From NCBI RefSeq assembly GCF_900115045.1, contig NZ_FOVC01000001.1, positions 310,001 to 374,000 of the forward strand: DNA of 64,000 bases, written 5' to 3'. The notes under the pieces are model-generated. The model made no database searches. It was given only the letters and a program-made list of their open reading frames with translations, and had not been told where the DNA came from. The position numbers were made by a program, and so were the translations under genes. Source of the DNA: Izhakiella capsodis. Lineage in GTDB: Bacteria > Pseudomonadota > Gammaproteobacteria > Enterobacterales > Enterobacteriaceae. How positions within the stretch are numbered: position 1 is the stretch's first letter; each line of letters opens with the position of its first letter. Shown piece by piece: positions 1 through 7,016 of this stretch.

Positions 1-1
1 C

Positions 2-688
2 GATAGTGATTTTGATGCCAGTAAAGTCGGAGCCTACCTGAAGGCGGCAGAGGTTAACGCTATGCTCGACGATCCCGATGCGGTTTTCGTTGATATGCGT
101 AACCATTATGAATACGAAGTCGGCCACTTCGATAACGCGCTGGAGGTGCCTGCCGATACTTTTCGCGATCAGCTACCAATGGCGGTAGACATGCTGCAGC
201 AGCAGAAAGACAAAAAAATAGTGATGTACTGCACCGGTGGTATTCGCTGTGAAAAAGCCAGTGCCTGGATGTTGCATAATGGCTTTGAAAATGTCTATCA
301 CGTTGAGGGTGGCATTATTGAGTATGCCCGCCGGGCGAAAGAGCAGGGGCTGCCAGTACGCTTCAAAGGCAAAAACTTCGTTTTTGATGAGCGTATGGGA
401 GAGCGTATTTCCGAGGATGTTATCGCTCATTGCCACCAGTGCGGTGCAGTATGCGATACCCATGTGAATTGCCTGAACGATGGCTGTCATCTTTTATTTA
501 TTCAGTGTTCCGATTGCGCCACGCAATATCAAAACTGCTGCAGTCCGGTTTGTATGGAAGAGCTGGCGCTTCCGCCGGAAGAGCAGCGCGCACGCCGCGC
601 GGGACGCGAGAACGGCAATAAAATATTCAATAAATCCCGCGATCTGCTTAATATGACGCTGGCTATTCCCGCTCCTGATAGAAAATAA
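2..688 (+). CDS. trhO: tRNA U34 5-hydroxylase TrhO (YceA), 3' part
   Basis: Rhodanese-family enzyme that, in E. coli, forms 5-hydroxyuridine at U34 of certain tRNAs using O2. The gene enters from the left edge: the frame is already open at base 2 and matches the middle of E. coli YceA, so roughly the first 120 residues lie outside the window and the first Met at 62 is internal. Visible are the rhodanese core, the active-site loop YCTGGIRCEKA with its catalytic Cys, and a C-terminal Cys-rich section (HCHQCGAVCD, then several CxxC-like pairs) typical of the family. It ends at TAA 686-688 and is followed by a strong terminator. The identity is secure from near-continuous similarity to YceA. Confidence 0.95.
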   Translation, partial: DSDFDASKVGAYLKAAEVNAMLDDPDAVFVDMRNHYEYEVGHFDNALEVPADTFRDQLPMAVDMLQQQKDKKIVMYCTGGIRCEKASAWMLHNGFENVYHVEGGIIEYARRAKEQGLPVRFKGKNFVFDERMGERISEDVIAHCHQCGAVCDTHVNCLNDGCHLLFIQCSDCATQYQNCCSPVCMEELALPPEEQRARRAGRENGNKIFNKSRDLLNMTLAIPAPDRK

Positions 689-718
689 TCAGTCTGAGGA
701 CGATGCCTTCTGATAAGT

Positions 719-757
719 AAAACGGCTGCTATGATCAATAGCAGCCGTTTTGTTTTA
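719..757 (+). terminator. Rho-independent terminator of trhO
   Basis: A 13-bp perfect stem (719-731 with 739-751) has a 7-base loop and runs into a T-rich tract, 31 bases after the trhO stop codon. This is a textbook intrinsic terminator. Confidence 0.93.
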
Positions 758-1079
758 TGACTGTGCGATGCTCATGCTGTTATTCAGAAGTAAAAGTCAC
801 AAACTTGAAAAACAGCGATGTTTTGTATAGATTGTCATCCTGCTAATTTTCACCAGGGTGATTTATCACCTGCATGCCGGCTGCTTTATAGCTTTCTTCG
901 CCCTGCCAGTGTGGCGTAATGACGGAGAAAGCTATGGTGCTGCATATTATTGCCTTGCAGTATTCATTCGCGTTTCGCAATGCTGATTTGAATGGATCAG
1001 ATCGGTAATTTGCGCATGGCTGAATAACGGTTTCGCCGCGAATAATGGCAAGGTACAGCCTGACACCAGAGGAGATTGA
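758..1079. other. Intergenic region upstream of the ProP-like gene
   Basis: About 320 bases with no supported gene. It must hold the promoter of the transporter at 1080. It contains an 11-bp inverted repeat (ATAGCTTTCTT near 887-897 and AGAAAGCTAT near 927-936) separated by about 29 bases. An open frame crosses it on the minus strand, but most of that frame is antisense to the transporter and it has no recognisable product. I cannot assign a specific operator here. Confidence 0.5.
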
Positions 1080-2561
1080 ATGAATAGCACAGCGGAAATG
1101 GCCTCCCGACCAGGCAAGAAGCATTTCTGGAGTAAAAAACCAAGAAACGGTCTCACGGTAGAGGATATCACTATCGTCGATAAGGACCTGCTCAAGCGTG
1201 CCGTTGGCGCGGCCGCGCTGGGTAACGCTATGGAATGGTTCGATTTTGGCGTATACAGCTATCTGGCTGTCACTATCGGTAAGGTTTTCTTCCCCGGTAG
1301 TAATCCAGCTGCCCAGCTGATTGCCACCTTCGGTGCCTTTGCTGCCGCCTTTCTGGTGCGTCCAATCGGCGGGATGGTATTCGGCCCTCTCGGTGACCGT
1401 ATTGGTCGGCAAAAGGTGCTGGCTATCACCATGATCATGATGTCGATTGGTACCTTTTGTATTGGATTGATACCCGGCTATGCGTCTATAGGCATTATGG
1501 CCCCCATTTTGTTGCTGGTCGCACGTCTGATACAGGGCTTTTCAACCGGTGGTGAATACGGCGGAGCAGCAACTTTTATCGCTGAATACTCAACTGATAA
1601 TCGTCGCGGTTTTATGGGGAGCTGGCTGGAGTTCGGCACCCTGGGAGGCTATCTGCTTGGAGCAGGCCTGGTTACTGGCCTGACGGCCGCGATGCCAGCC
1701 GAGGATATGCTGAGCTGGGGCTGGCGTATTCCCTTTTTCGTTGCCGCACCGCTCGGCTTATTTGGGCTTTATATTCGCCTGAAGCTGGAAGAAACGCCTG
1801 CGTTTCAGAAACATATGGAAAAGCAGAATGAGCGGGAGTACATCAGGCCACGTCTTGGCCTGTTCCAGATGCTGTATAAATACCGTGCTCAGATGCTGAA
1901 ATGTATTGGCCTGGTGCTGTTGTTTAACGTCTCAAACTATATGCTGACTTCATACATGCCGAGCTATCTGACCGGTATCCTCGGGTTGAGTGAGCTAAGC
2001 GGCCTGATGTTGGTGATGGTTGTCATGTTTGTCATGATGCCGCTGACGCTGTTTTGGGGGCACTGGAATGACCGGCTTGGCCGTCGTCCGGTTATCTGGT
2101 TTGGTGCGATTGGCCTGATCGTATTAGCGGTTCCTTGCCTGATGTTGATCGGCACCGGCAGTATGCTATGGGTTTTTGTAGGATTAATGATACTCGGTGT
2201 GCTTCATACCTGTTTCAGCGGTTCGATGCCAGCCACTCTGCCAGCTCTGTTTTCCACTGAAATTCGCTACAGCGCGCTGGCAATAGGTTTTAATATATCG
2301 GTATCGCTGTTTGGTGGAACTACGCCGTTACTCACCACCTGGCTGGTGGAAAAAACGCAGAATCTGATGATGCCAGCTTACTATCTGATGGCAGCAGGAT
2401 TGATTGGGGTAATCACCGTGTTCACCACCCGTGAAACGGCCCGTAAGCCGCTTCACGGCTCGGCACCTGCGGTTGAGTCAGAAGCGGAGGCTCGTAATCT
2501 GGTTCAGAAATTGCGACTTCGTCGTCAACGTGAGCAGCGCCAGCAGGCCGACCAGCAATAG
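1080..2561 (+). CDS. proP: MFS osmoprotectant/H+ symporter, ProP/OusA-like
   Basis: Twelve-helix major-facilitator transporter of the metabolite:H+ symporter family, most like E. coli ProP (proline/glycine betaine) and OusA. Shared blocks include GNAMEWFDFGVY in helix 1, the MFS loop motif GDRIGRQK, QGFSTGGEYGGAA, RGFMGSW and the late QNLMMPAYYLM. A GAGGAG ribosome site precedes the ATG at 1080. ProP of E. coli carries a long C-terminal antiparallel coiled coil that tunes osmotic activation; here the tail after the last helix is short, with a charged Arg/Gln-rich end (LRLRRQREQRQQ) and no clear heptads. In E. coli proP lies elsewhere and this slot (trhO-solA) holds yceI/yceJ/yceO, so this may be a second copy. 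Family certain; substrate inferred. Confidence 0.8.
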   Translation: MNSTAEMASRPGKKHFWSKKPRNGLTVEDITIVDKDLLKRAVGAAALGNAMEWFDFGVYSYLAVTIGKVFFPGSNPAAQLIATFGAFAAAFLVRPIGGMVFGPLGDRIGRQKVLAITMIMMSIGTFCIGLIPGYASIGIMAPILLLVARLIQGFSTGGEYGGAATFIAEYSTDNRRGFMGSWLEFGTLGGYLLGAGLVTGLTAAMPAEDMLSWGWRIPFFVAAPLGLFGLYIRLKLEETPAFQKHMEKQNEREYIRPRLGLFQMLYKYRAQMLKCIGLVLLFNVSNYMLTSYMPSYLTGILGLSELSGLMLVMVVMFVMMPLTLFWGHWNDRLGRRPVIWFGAIGLIVLAVPCLMLIGTGSMLWVFVGLMILGVLHTCFSGSMPATLPALFSTEIRYSALAIGFNISVSLFGGTTPLLTTWLVEKTQNLMMPAYYLMAAGLIGVITVFTTRETARKPLHGSAPAVESEAEARNLVQKLRLRRQREQRQQADQQ

Positions 2562-2813
2562 GCGAATAGTGGGCGTGCGCTGCCTTAACGTTTTTAGTAC
2601 TCACTGACATGCTTTTGAGCCTTTCTCGCAGTAGGACAATCTGCCGTTCTGCGAGAGGGTGACATCGTTGACTGACCTGATTTCGCTAACCGATACATGA
2701 CATTGAAGTGCGCCTCTCATAAACTGGTCATGATGGCGCGGAGAAATGCAGGGCAAAGGCGGTATCAGCCACAGGTAAAGTTTGCTACAAGCAACGCTGG
2801 CAGCAATCAGTCA
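2562..2813. other. Convergent intergenic region between the transporter and solA
   Basis: About 250 bases between two convergent genes. A 7-bp stem (CTCGCAG 2625-2631 with CTGCGAG 2649-2655) spans a 17-base loop, without a U-tract on either strand. It is only a weak terminator candidate. Nothing else is recognised. Confidence 0.35.
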
Positions 2814-3941
2814 TCAGGCCAGGGAGGCAGCTTCAAAACGTGACAGTGAGAAAGGGGTCAGGTCCCCCGGGATTGTTTTGCCCTCAGCGAACTGCGCGGC
2901 GATTTCTCCCAACACGCTGGCAAATTTAAAACCGTGTCCGCTAAGGCCACTGATAACCAGACGACGTGGATTATCCGTCAGTGTATCGATAATAAAATTC
3001 TCATCGGGTGACAGATCATAGCTACATGTCTCGCCGAATAAACAGCCCCCGACGCCTGGCAGCATACGGCGCAGAAAAGTAAATGCTTCACTGCCGTCTT
3101 CGGCTCTGGAGCCAAATGTTCCGCGCTCTTCGGGGCGATCGATAAGCTGACCGCCATCGTGACGCCCGAGCTTGAGCGCGTTATTGTCGGCCGGAAAACC
3201 ATAAAACTGTCCACTTGAGGTTTCAGCGGTAAAGGCCGGGAAACGGTTATTTTCGCTGTAGCGCCCATCGGCCTGATACCAGGCGAAAACTTTACGTAAT
3301 GGGGTAATCGGCAGCTCCGGCAGTAGCCTCTTCACCCAGGTTCCCGCGCTAATCAGCAACTTGCGCGCGCGAAAAGTTCCTTCAGGAGTTTCCACAATTT
3401 CCAGGTCGTCGGTGCGACGGATGGCGGTTACCGGACAGTTAAACAGCTGCGCACAGCCGGCGTTCTCCGACAGGCGGATGTAGTGACGGATAGCCAGATT
3501 GCATTTCAGATAGCCAGACTGAGGTTCAAAAACGGCGCTGTAATCTTCCGGGAGTTGCCACTGCGGCCAGCGGGTCATCACTTCGCTGCTGTTGAGTTTT
3601 TCAACGTTCAATCCGTATTCCGTTGCGCTTTGTAGCACGTTAGCGATAAACGCGGAGGAGGTCGGGCCAAGGTTCAGTACGCCGCAGCGATGCATCAGGC
3701 GCTCACCGGCTTGCTGCTCAAGGCAATCCCACAGTTGCTGAGCACGCAGCACCAAGGGAACGTAACGCGCACCTTCGCCATAAGCATGGCGAATAAGCCG
3801 TGTTTCTCCGTGATGGCTACCTTCTGAATGGGGAGGATGTGCGGCATCAATCATAAGGACGTTTAGCCCGGCTTTGGTTGCGTACCAGCCAGTCGCTGCA
3901 CCTACTGAACCGCTACCCACCACAATTAAATCGTAAATCAT
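2814..3941 (-). CDS. solA: N-methyl-L-tryptophan oxidase SolA (flavoprotein)
   Basis: Monomeric sarcosine-oxidase-family flavoenzyme that oxidatively demethylates N-methyl amino acids, releasing formaldehyde and H2O2. The N-terminus carries the Rossmann dinucleotide motif GSGSVGAATG, followed by GSHHGETRLIRHAYGEG, and the C-terminus has the FAD-site segment GLSGHGFKFASVLGEIA. A Cys in the CSYDLSPDE segment fits the covalent flavin attachment site. I start at the ATG at 3941 because it begins at the conserved MIYDLIVVGSGS and has an AAGGAG site upstream; a longer frame to 4034 would overlap the bssS terminator. The 375-residue length is normal. It is leftward and convergent with the ProP-like gene. 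Confidence 0.95.
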   Translation of the reverse strand: MIYDLIVVGSGSVGAATGWYATKAGLNVLMIDAAHPPHSEGSHHGETRLIRHAYGEGARYVPLVLRAQQLWDCLEQQAGERLMHRCGVLNLGPTSSAFIANVLQSATEYGLNVEKLNSSEVMTRWPQWQLPEDYSAVFEPQSGYLKCNLAIRHYIRLSENAGCAQLFNCPVTAIRRTDDLEIVETPEGTFRARKLLISAGTWVKRLLPELPITPLRKVFAWYQADGRYSENNRFPAFTAETSSGQFYGFPADNNALKLGRHDGGQLIDRPEERGTFGSRAEDGSEAFTFLRRMLPGVGGCLFGETCSYDLSPDENFIIDTLTDNPRRLVISGLSGHGFKFASVLGEIAAQFAEGKTIPGDLTPFSLSRFEAASLA

Positions 3942-4003
3942 CAGCCTGACAGCTCCTTTTTGCCTTTCACTGGTAATAGCGTCGAGGATAGCAAAAGCTG
4001 CAG

Positions 4004-4031
4004 ATATGAAAAAGGCACCCATTGGGTGCCT
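4004..4031 (-). terminator. Rho-independent terminator of bssS
   Basis: On the minus strand an 8-bp stem (4031-4024 with 4020-4013) has a 3-base loop and is followed by five U residues, just after the bssS stop. It separates bssS from solA. Confidence 0.9.
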
Positions 4032-4049
4032 CATAATACTGACAATTAT

Positions 4050-4304
4050 TCAGTGCCTATAATAGTCGCGATCCTGGTAATCCTGAGATTCAATTTTGGC
4101 GATCCCCGCCTCAAGAATGGAAATAAACTGCTTTGCTACATCCGTTGTTAGCCAGTATGTCTGACCAACTTCCGTTTCATCGCTTTTGGGATCAGCAGAT
4201 GAGGGAGAATGGAGGCGGATCATCATAGCATCATAACTGTCTACGGTGCTGATGTCCCAGCCAACCAGGGGATGTGTCTGAATGACGTCTTTATTGCTGT
4301 CCAT
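4050..4304 (-). CDS. bssS: Biofilm regulator BssS (YceP)
   Basis: Small (84 aa) soluble protein, known in E. coli as a biofilm regulator affecting indole and AI-2 related signalling; its biochemical mechanism is not established. The sequence has the family signature VIQTHPLVGWDISTVDSYDA near the N-terminus, then GQTYWLTTDVAKQFISILE and IAKIES. Only the middle (SPSSADPKSDE) differs much from E. coli. It sits between solA and dinI as in E. coli and has its own downstream terminator, so it is probably transcribed alone. Confidence 0.95.
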   Translation of the reverse strand: MDSNKDVIQTHPLVGWDISTVDSYDAMMIRLHSPSSADPKSDETEVGQTYWLTTDVAKQFISILEAGIAKIESQDYQDRDYYRH

Positions 4305-4473
4305 TTGAAACCCCCATTAATGACTGATGAAAAACCTGATACGACGTGGTTTCTGAGTTTCAATGCGGCTTTTTTGCACAGAGCTTTTAAATTATAACAC
4401 CGAAATAAGTGATGGCGATATGATTAAATAAGCCCGGATATGATTTGAGAATAATAAGTTCAATAAATAAACT

Positions 4474-4785
4474 TTAGTAAAACTTAGACGTTAATTTAAT
4501 GAGACGTATTACAACCGCAAATATCACCTGCAGGGAAGCTGATGTCGCTGCGTTTTTCCAGTTGTTCTGCCTGGTGGGAGAAATGTTGTTGCTGCGCTTC
4601 ATCGCGATTATGATTTGAGATTCAAGGCGCAGACTGTGGATCAGCAGCTGATTAGCTTTTTCATCGAGACAGAAAGAGAGGAAAGCAAACGCATTTTCCA
4701 GCACTGTTAGCCGCCGTTGCTGACTGCCGATCAGCGCCAGCAGTTCGCCGAAGGTCATATTTCCTTCCGGGTTGCCAGTCGTCAT
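4474..4785 (-). CDS. Small unrecognised protein, possibly frameshifted
   Basis: I do not recognise this 103-residue product. The start is well supported: CAGGAGATAA lies 7-8 bases before the ATG at 4785. Residues 1-55 look like an amphipathic helical hairpin (LLALIGSQQRRLTVLEN, then LDEKANQLLIHSLRLESQ). After about residue 56 the annotated frame becomes IIIAMKRSNNIS and so on, with rare codons (AGG, ATA). The neighbouring frame from about 4617 reads a hydrophilic tail (SNHNRDEAQQQHFSHQAEQL and on to DICGCNTSH) with typical codons, ending at TAA 4496-4498. This suggests a one-base indel near 4610-4622 relative to an intact ancestor, or a sequencing error. E. coli has no gene at this spot between bssS and dinI. 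Confidence 0.6.
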   Translation of the reverse strand: MTTGNPEGNMTFGELLALIGSQQRRLTVLENAFAFLSFCLDEKANQLLIHSLRLESQIIIAMKRSNNISPTRQNNWKNAATSASLQVIFAVVIRLIKLTSKFY

Positions 4786-4864
4786 GTTGTTTATCTCCTG
4801 AAACAGCGGCTTGACGAGGCTTTTTGAGTGAATATTGTCACCGGATTAACGGCGAGTGGCCGTT

Positions 4865-4892
4865 GCAAAAAAGCCGGATGGCAAAATCCGGC
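4865..4892 (-). terminator. Rho-independent terminator of dinI
   Basis: On the minus strand a GCCGGAT/ATCCGGC stem (4892-4886 with 4879-4873) and a 6-base loop are followed by a run of six U residues, just past the dinI stop codon. Confidence 0.9.
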
Positions 4893-4918
4893 AAATGCAC
4901 AACATTAACGAGAGAAGG

Positions 4919-5164
4919 TTAATCAGCAAAAAACCAGTCGTCTGCACTTTCCCAGGTTTCTTGCAGAATTTCGTTGATTTTGTCGCGGGTTTGCTTATCG
5001 GCACCCATGACCGTCAGGTTGTTACTGCTCGCGTAGCGGAGCGAAATGCTGTTAGTGCTATCAGGAAAAGATGCCTTTATTCGGCGGGATAGCTCCGCTG
5101 AGAGGGCTTCCATTGCGCCAATGGGTAGCGGACTGATTTTTGCGACGGTAATTTCAATACGCAT
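4919..5164 (-). CDS. dinI: DNA damage-inducible protein DinI
   Basis: 81-residue modulator of the SOS response that binds RecA filaments and limits UmuD (and, to a degree, LexA) cleavage. The sequence has the expected N-terminal strand MRIEITVAK, the ELSRRIKASFPD helix and the conserved acidic C-terminal helix (ILQETWESADDWFF) that mimics DNA in contacting RecA. The start at 5164 matches the E. coli protein exactly; an extension to 5218 would run through the LexA operator and is unlikely. Expression should be SOS-controlled by the LexA box just upstream, and the gene has its own terminator. Confidence 0.97.
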   Translation of the reverse strand: MRIEITVAKISPLPIGAMEALSAELSRRIKASFPDSTNSISLRYASSNNLTVMGADKQTRDKINEILQETWESADDWFFAD

Positions 5165-5182
5165 AAATATGCCTCCGAAAGA

Positions 5183-5202
5183 TACTGTTATTATATACAG
5201 TA
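5183..5202 (-). promoter_or_regulatory. LexA operator (SOS box) of dinI
   Basis: TACTGTTATTATATACAGTA is a 20-base near-perfect palindrome with the required CTG-N10-CAG core and an AT-rich centre. It lies 19 bases upstream of the dinI start codon, in the pyrC-dinI gap. Confidence 0.96.
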
Positions 5203-5236
5203 TCTTTGCGGTCAACAATATCTATTTTAACTGTCG

Positions 5237-6283
5237 TCAGACTTTTACTTGCCAGTTGAGCGTCTCGCCAGCAAGGAAGGGGACGAGTTGGTCATTGCCA
5301 ATATTGATTGTTTTTTCCACCGTCCAGGGCTGGCGTACCAGTGTTATTTGCTGCTGGTTAAGCGGTAACTGATAGAAGCGCGGACCGTTTTGGCTGCAAA
5401 AAGCGTCAAGATGCTGTAAAGCGCCAAGATCTTCAAATACCGTAGCGTAGGCCGCCAGTGATGTGGGGGCATTGAATACGCCTGCGCAGCCGCAACTGCC
5501 CTCTTTAAGGTGACGCATATGTGGTGCGGTATCAGTGCCAAGAAAGAAACGTGGATGACCGGCAGCCACCATCTCACGTAGCGCCTGCTGATGAATATTA
5601 CGTTTCAGGATCGGCAGGCAATAAAGATGCGGGCGTATGCCGCCGAGCAGCATATGATTACGGTTAAACATGAGATGCTGCGGGGTAATGGTCGCACCAA
5701 GCAGCGCGTTAGCATCCCGCACGTAGTCGGCCGCATCTTTGGTGGTGATGTGTTCCAGTACAATTTTAAGCTGCGGATAACGCTGGCGTAGTGGATCGAG
5801 AACGCTGTCGATAAAGCGTGATTCCCGATCGAAAATATCAATATTCGCGTCGGTCACTTCACCGTGGATCAGCAGCGGCATGCCGATGCTTTCCATTCTT
5901 TCCAGCACGCTGCTAATCGCTGTTATGCTGGTAACACCGTGACTGGAGTTGGTTGTGGCATGAGCAGGGTAGAGCTTTGCAGCGTGAAACACGCCGCAGG
6001 AAAATCCCTGCTCAATTTCATCTGCACTCAGCGAGTCGGTTAAATAACAGGTCATCAGTGGAGTGAAATTGTGGCTGGTAGGTACGGCGGCCATGATACG
6101 TTCGCGATAGGCGATGGCCGCCTCAATGCTGGTTACGGGTGGCACCAGATTTGGCATGATGATCGCCCGACTGTTCACTGCACTGGTATAAGGCACAACA
6201 GTTTTTAACATTTCGCCATCGCGTAAATGTACGTGCCAGTCATCAGGACGGCGGATGGTCAGTTGCTGGGGGGTCGTGGTCAT
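5237..6283 (-). CDS. pyrC: Dihydroorotase PyrC
   Basis: Class II dihydroorotase (348 aa): zinc enzyme that cyclises carbamoyl-aspartate to dihydroorotate in de novo pyrimidine synthesis. Catalytic residues are all at the positions expected from E. coli: H17 and H19 (WHVHLRDG), carboxylated K103 (FHAAKLYP), H140 (LLIHGEV), H178 (VLEHITT) and D251 (FLGTDTAPH). The flexible-loop sequence after residue 105 (PAHATTNSSHG) is present. It is transcribed leftward, with the SOS gene dinI behind it. Its leader looks capable of the CTP-responsive hairpin control known for enterobacterial pyrC. Confidence 0.97.
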   Translation of the reverse strand: MTTTPQQLTIRRPDDWHVHLRDGEMLKTVVPYTSAVNSRAIIMPNLVPPVTSIEAAIAYRERIMAAVPTSHNFTPLMTCYLTDSLSADEIEQGFSCGVFHAAKLYPAHATTNSSHGVTSITAISSVLERMESIGMPLLIHGEVTDANIDIFDRESRFIDSVLDPLRQRYPQLKIVLEHITTKDAADYVRDANALLGATITPQHLMFNRNHMLLGGIRPHLYCLPILKRNIHQQALREMVAAGHPRFFLGTDTAPHMRHLKEGSCGCAGVFNAPTSLAAYATVFEDLGALQHLDAFCSQNGPRFYQLPLNQQQITLVRQPWTVEKTINIGNDQLVPFLAGETLNWQVKV

Positions 6284-6290
6284 TGATGTG

Positions 6291-6349
6291 CTCCGGCAGT
6301 GAGTAAAATCAGTCAGAATGGCTGTTTTTGCGCCGGGGTATAAGCATAA
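6291..6349 (-). promoter_or_regulatory. Putative pyrC promoter and Shine-Dalgarno hairpin leader
   Basis: Reading leftward, a TATGCT -10 element (6349-6344) is followed after four bases by CCCCGGCG (start site about 6340-6336), and about 40 bases on by CTGCCGGAG (6299-6291), which contains the pyrC ribosome site. CCGGC at the mRNA 5' end can pair with GCCGG at the ribosome site. In E. coli and Salmonella, high CTP favours transcripts starting at C that form such a hairpin and block translation. The sequence layout fits; start-site switching here is inferred. Confidence 0.55.
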
Positions 6350-6415
6350 GGTGAAACGGCGACGATTGCATCCGTTTTATAAAGTGTGGGTAATGGTTCA
6401 GCATGTCAGACTATA

Positions 6416-6434
6416 GGGCCAGTACGTCTGGCCC
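6416..6434 (-). terminator. Possible terminator of yceB
   Basis: A 7-bp GC-rich stem (GGGCCAG 6416-6422 with CTGGCCC 6428-6434) lies just downstream of yceB on the minus strand. The following bases (TATAGTC) are only mildly U-rich, so termination may be weak. Confidence 0.45.
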
Positions 6435-6452
6435 ATTGGATAACGCTGAAGC

Positions 6453-7016
6453 TTAATTGGTAAAGGGAATGATTAGCTCACCGGGCTTAACTTCCAGTCC
6501 TTTAGCGAAGCGTTTCGCCAGCGACTCGGCTTCACTGCCGTCACTACTCAGTACGTAAGCTGGTTTTTGATTAAAATACTCTTTTAGTGATCGATTGAGG
6601 TAGGGGATCAGCGCTTTAAGTATTGAATCCATTTTTTCAGGTTGAACCTGAACGTCGACAATCTCAAGATCCCTAAGGTAAATCGCACCTTCCTGCTGAT
6701 TATAAGCAGGTTGAGCTTTCATTTTCAGCGTCAGCTGCGCCTGCTGTGGGCCAAACAGTGAGCTGATATTAACGTCGGCTTGACCAGTCAGGGTTATTTT
6801 GTTCGGCTCTTCGCGTCCAATGGCGGCGTTAAGATCGCTTAGCGTAATGTGCGCATCAACCAATCCAGCGATGCCAAGTTGTTTTTCATAATGTTGCTGT
6901 TTTTGCAAAGCTTGGTTGATCTCCTGCTCGCTAATAGTGTACTGCGTGAGTTGATCACAGGCGCTCAGCAATATCGCACTTGTCAGTACTATCAAACTCA
7001 GAAATACCTTTTTCAT
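6453..7016 (-). CDS. yceB: Lipoprotein YceB (DUF1439)
   Basis: 187-residue predicted lipoprotein of the DUF1439 family; function unknown. A lipobox LSAC places the lipidated Cys at residue 20. The body (LTQYTISEQEINQAL, GREEPNKITLTGQADV, VKPGELIIPFTN) matches E. coli YceB along its length. The residues after Cys are Asp-Gln. In E. coli, Asp at +2 acts as a Lol-avoidance signal that keeps a lipoprotein in the inner membrane, whereas E. coli YceB (as I recall it) has Asn there. Inner-membrane retention is therefore predicted, by rule only. It is divergent from rimJ across a long gap. Confidence 0.93.
   Translation of the reverse strand: MKKVFLSLIVLTSAILLSACDQLTQYTISEQEINQALQKQQHYEKQLGIAGLVDAHITLSDLNAAIGREEPNKITLTGQADVNISSLFGPQQAQLTLKMKAQPAYNQQEGAIYLRDLEIVDVQVQPEKMDSILKALIPYLNRSLKEYFNQKPAYVLSSDGSEAESLAKRFAKGLEVKPGELIIPFTN

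Noticed and set aside
843..1412. 189-codon minus-strand frame across the ProP-like start
   Set aside because: Most of it is antisense to the transporter, it has no ribosome site, and no part resembles a known protein.
6355..6375. PurR-like dyad upstream of pyrC (ACGGATGCAATCGT)
   Set aside because: The centre is GC rather than CG and the repeat is 14 rather than 16 bases long.
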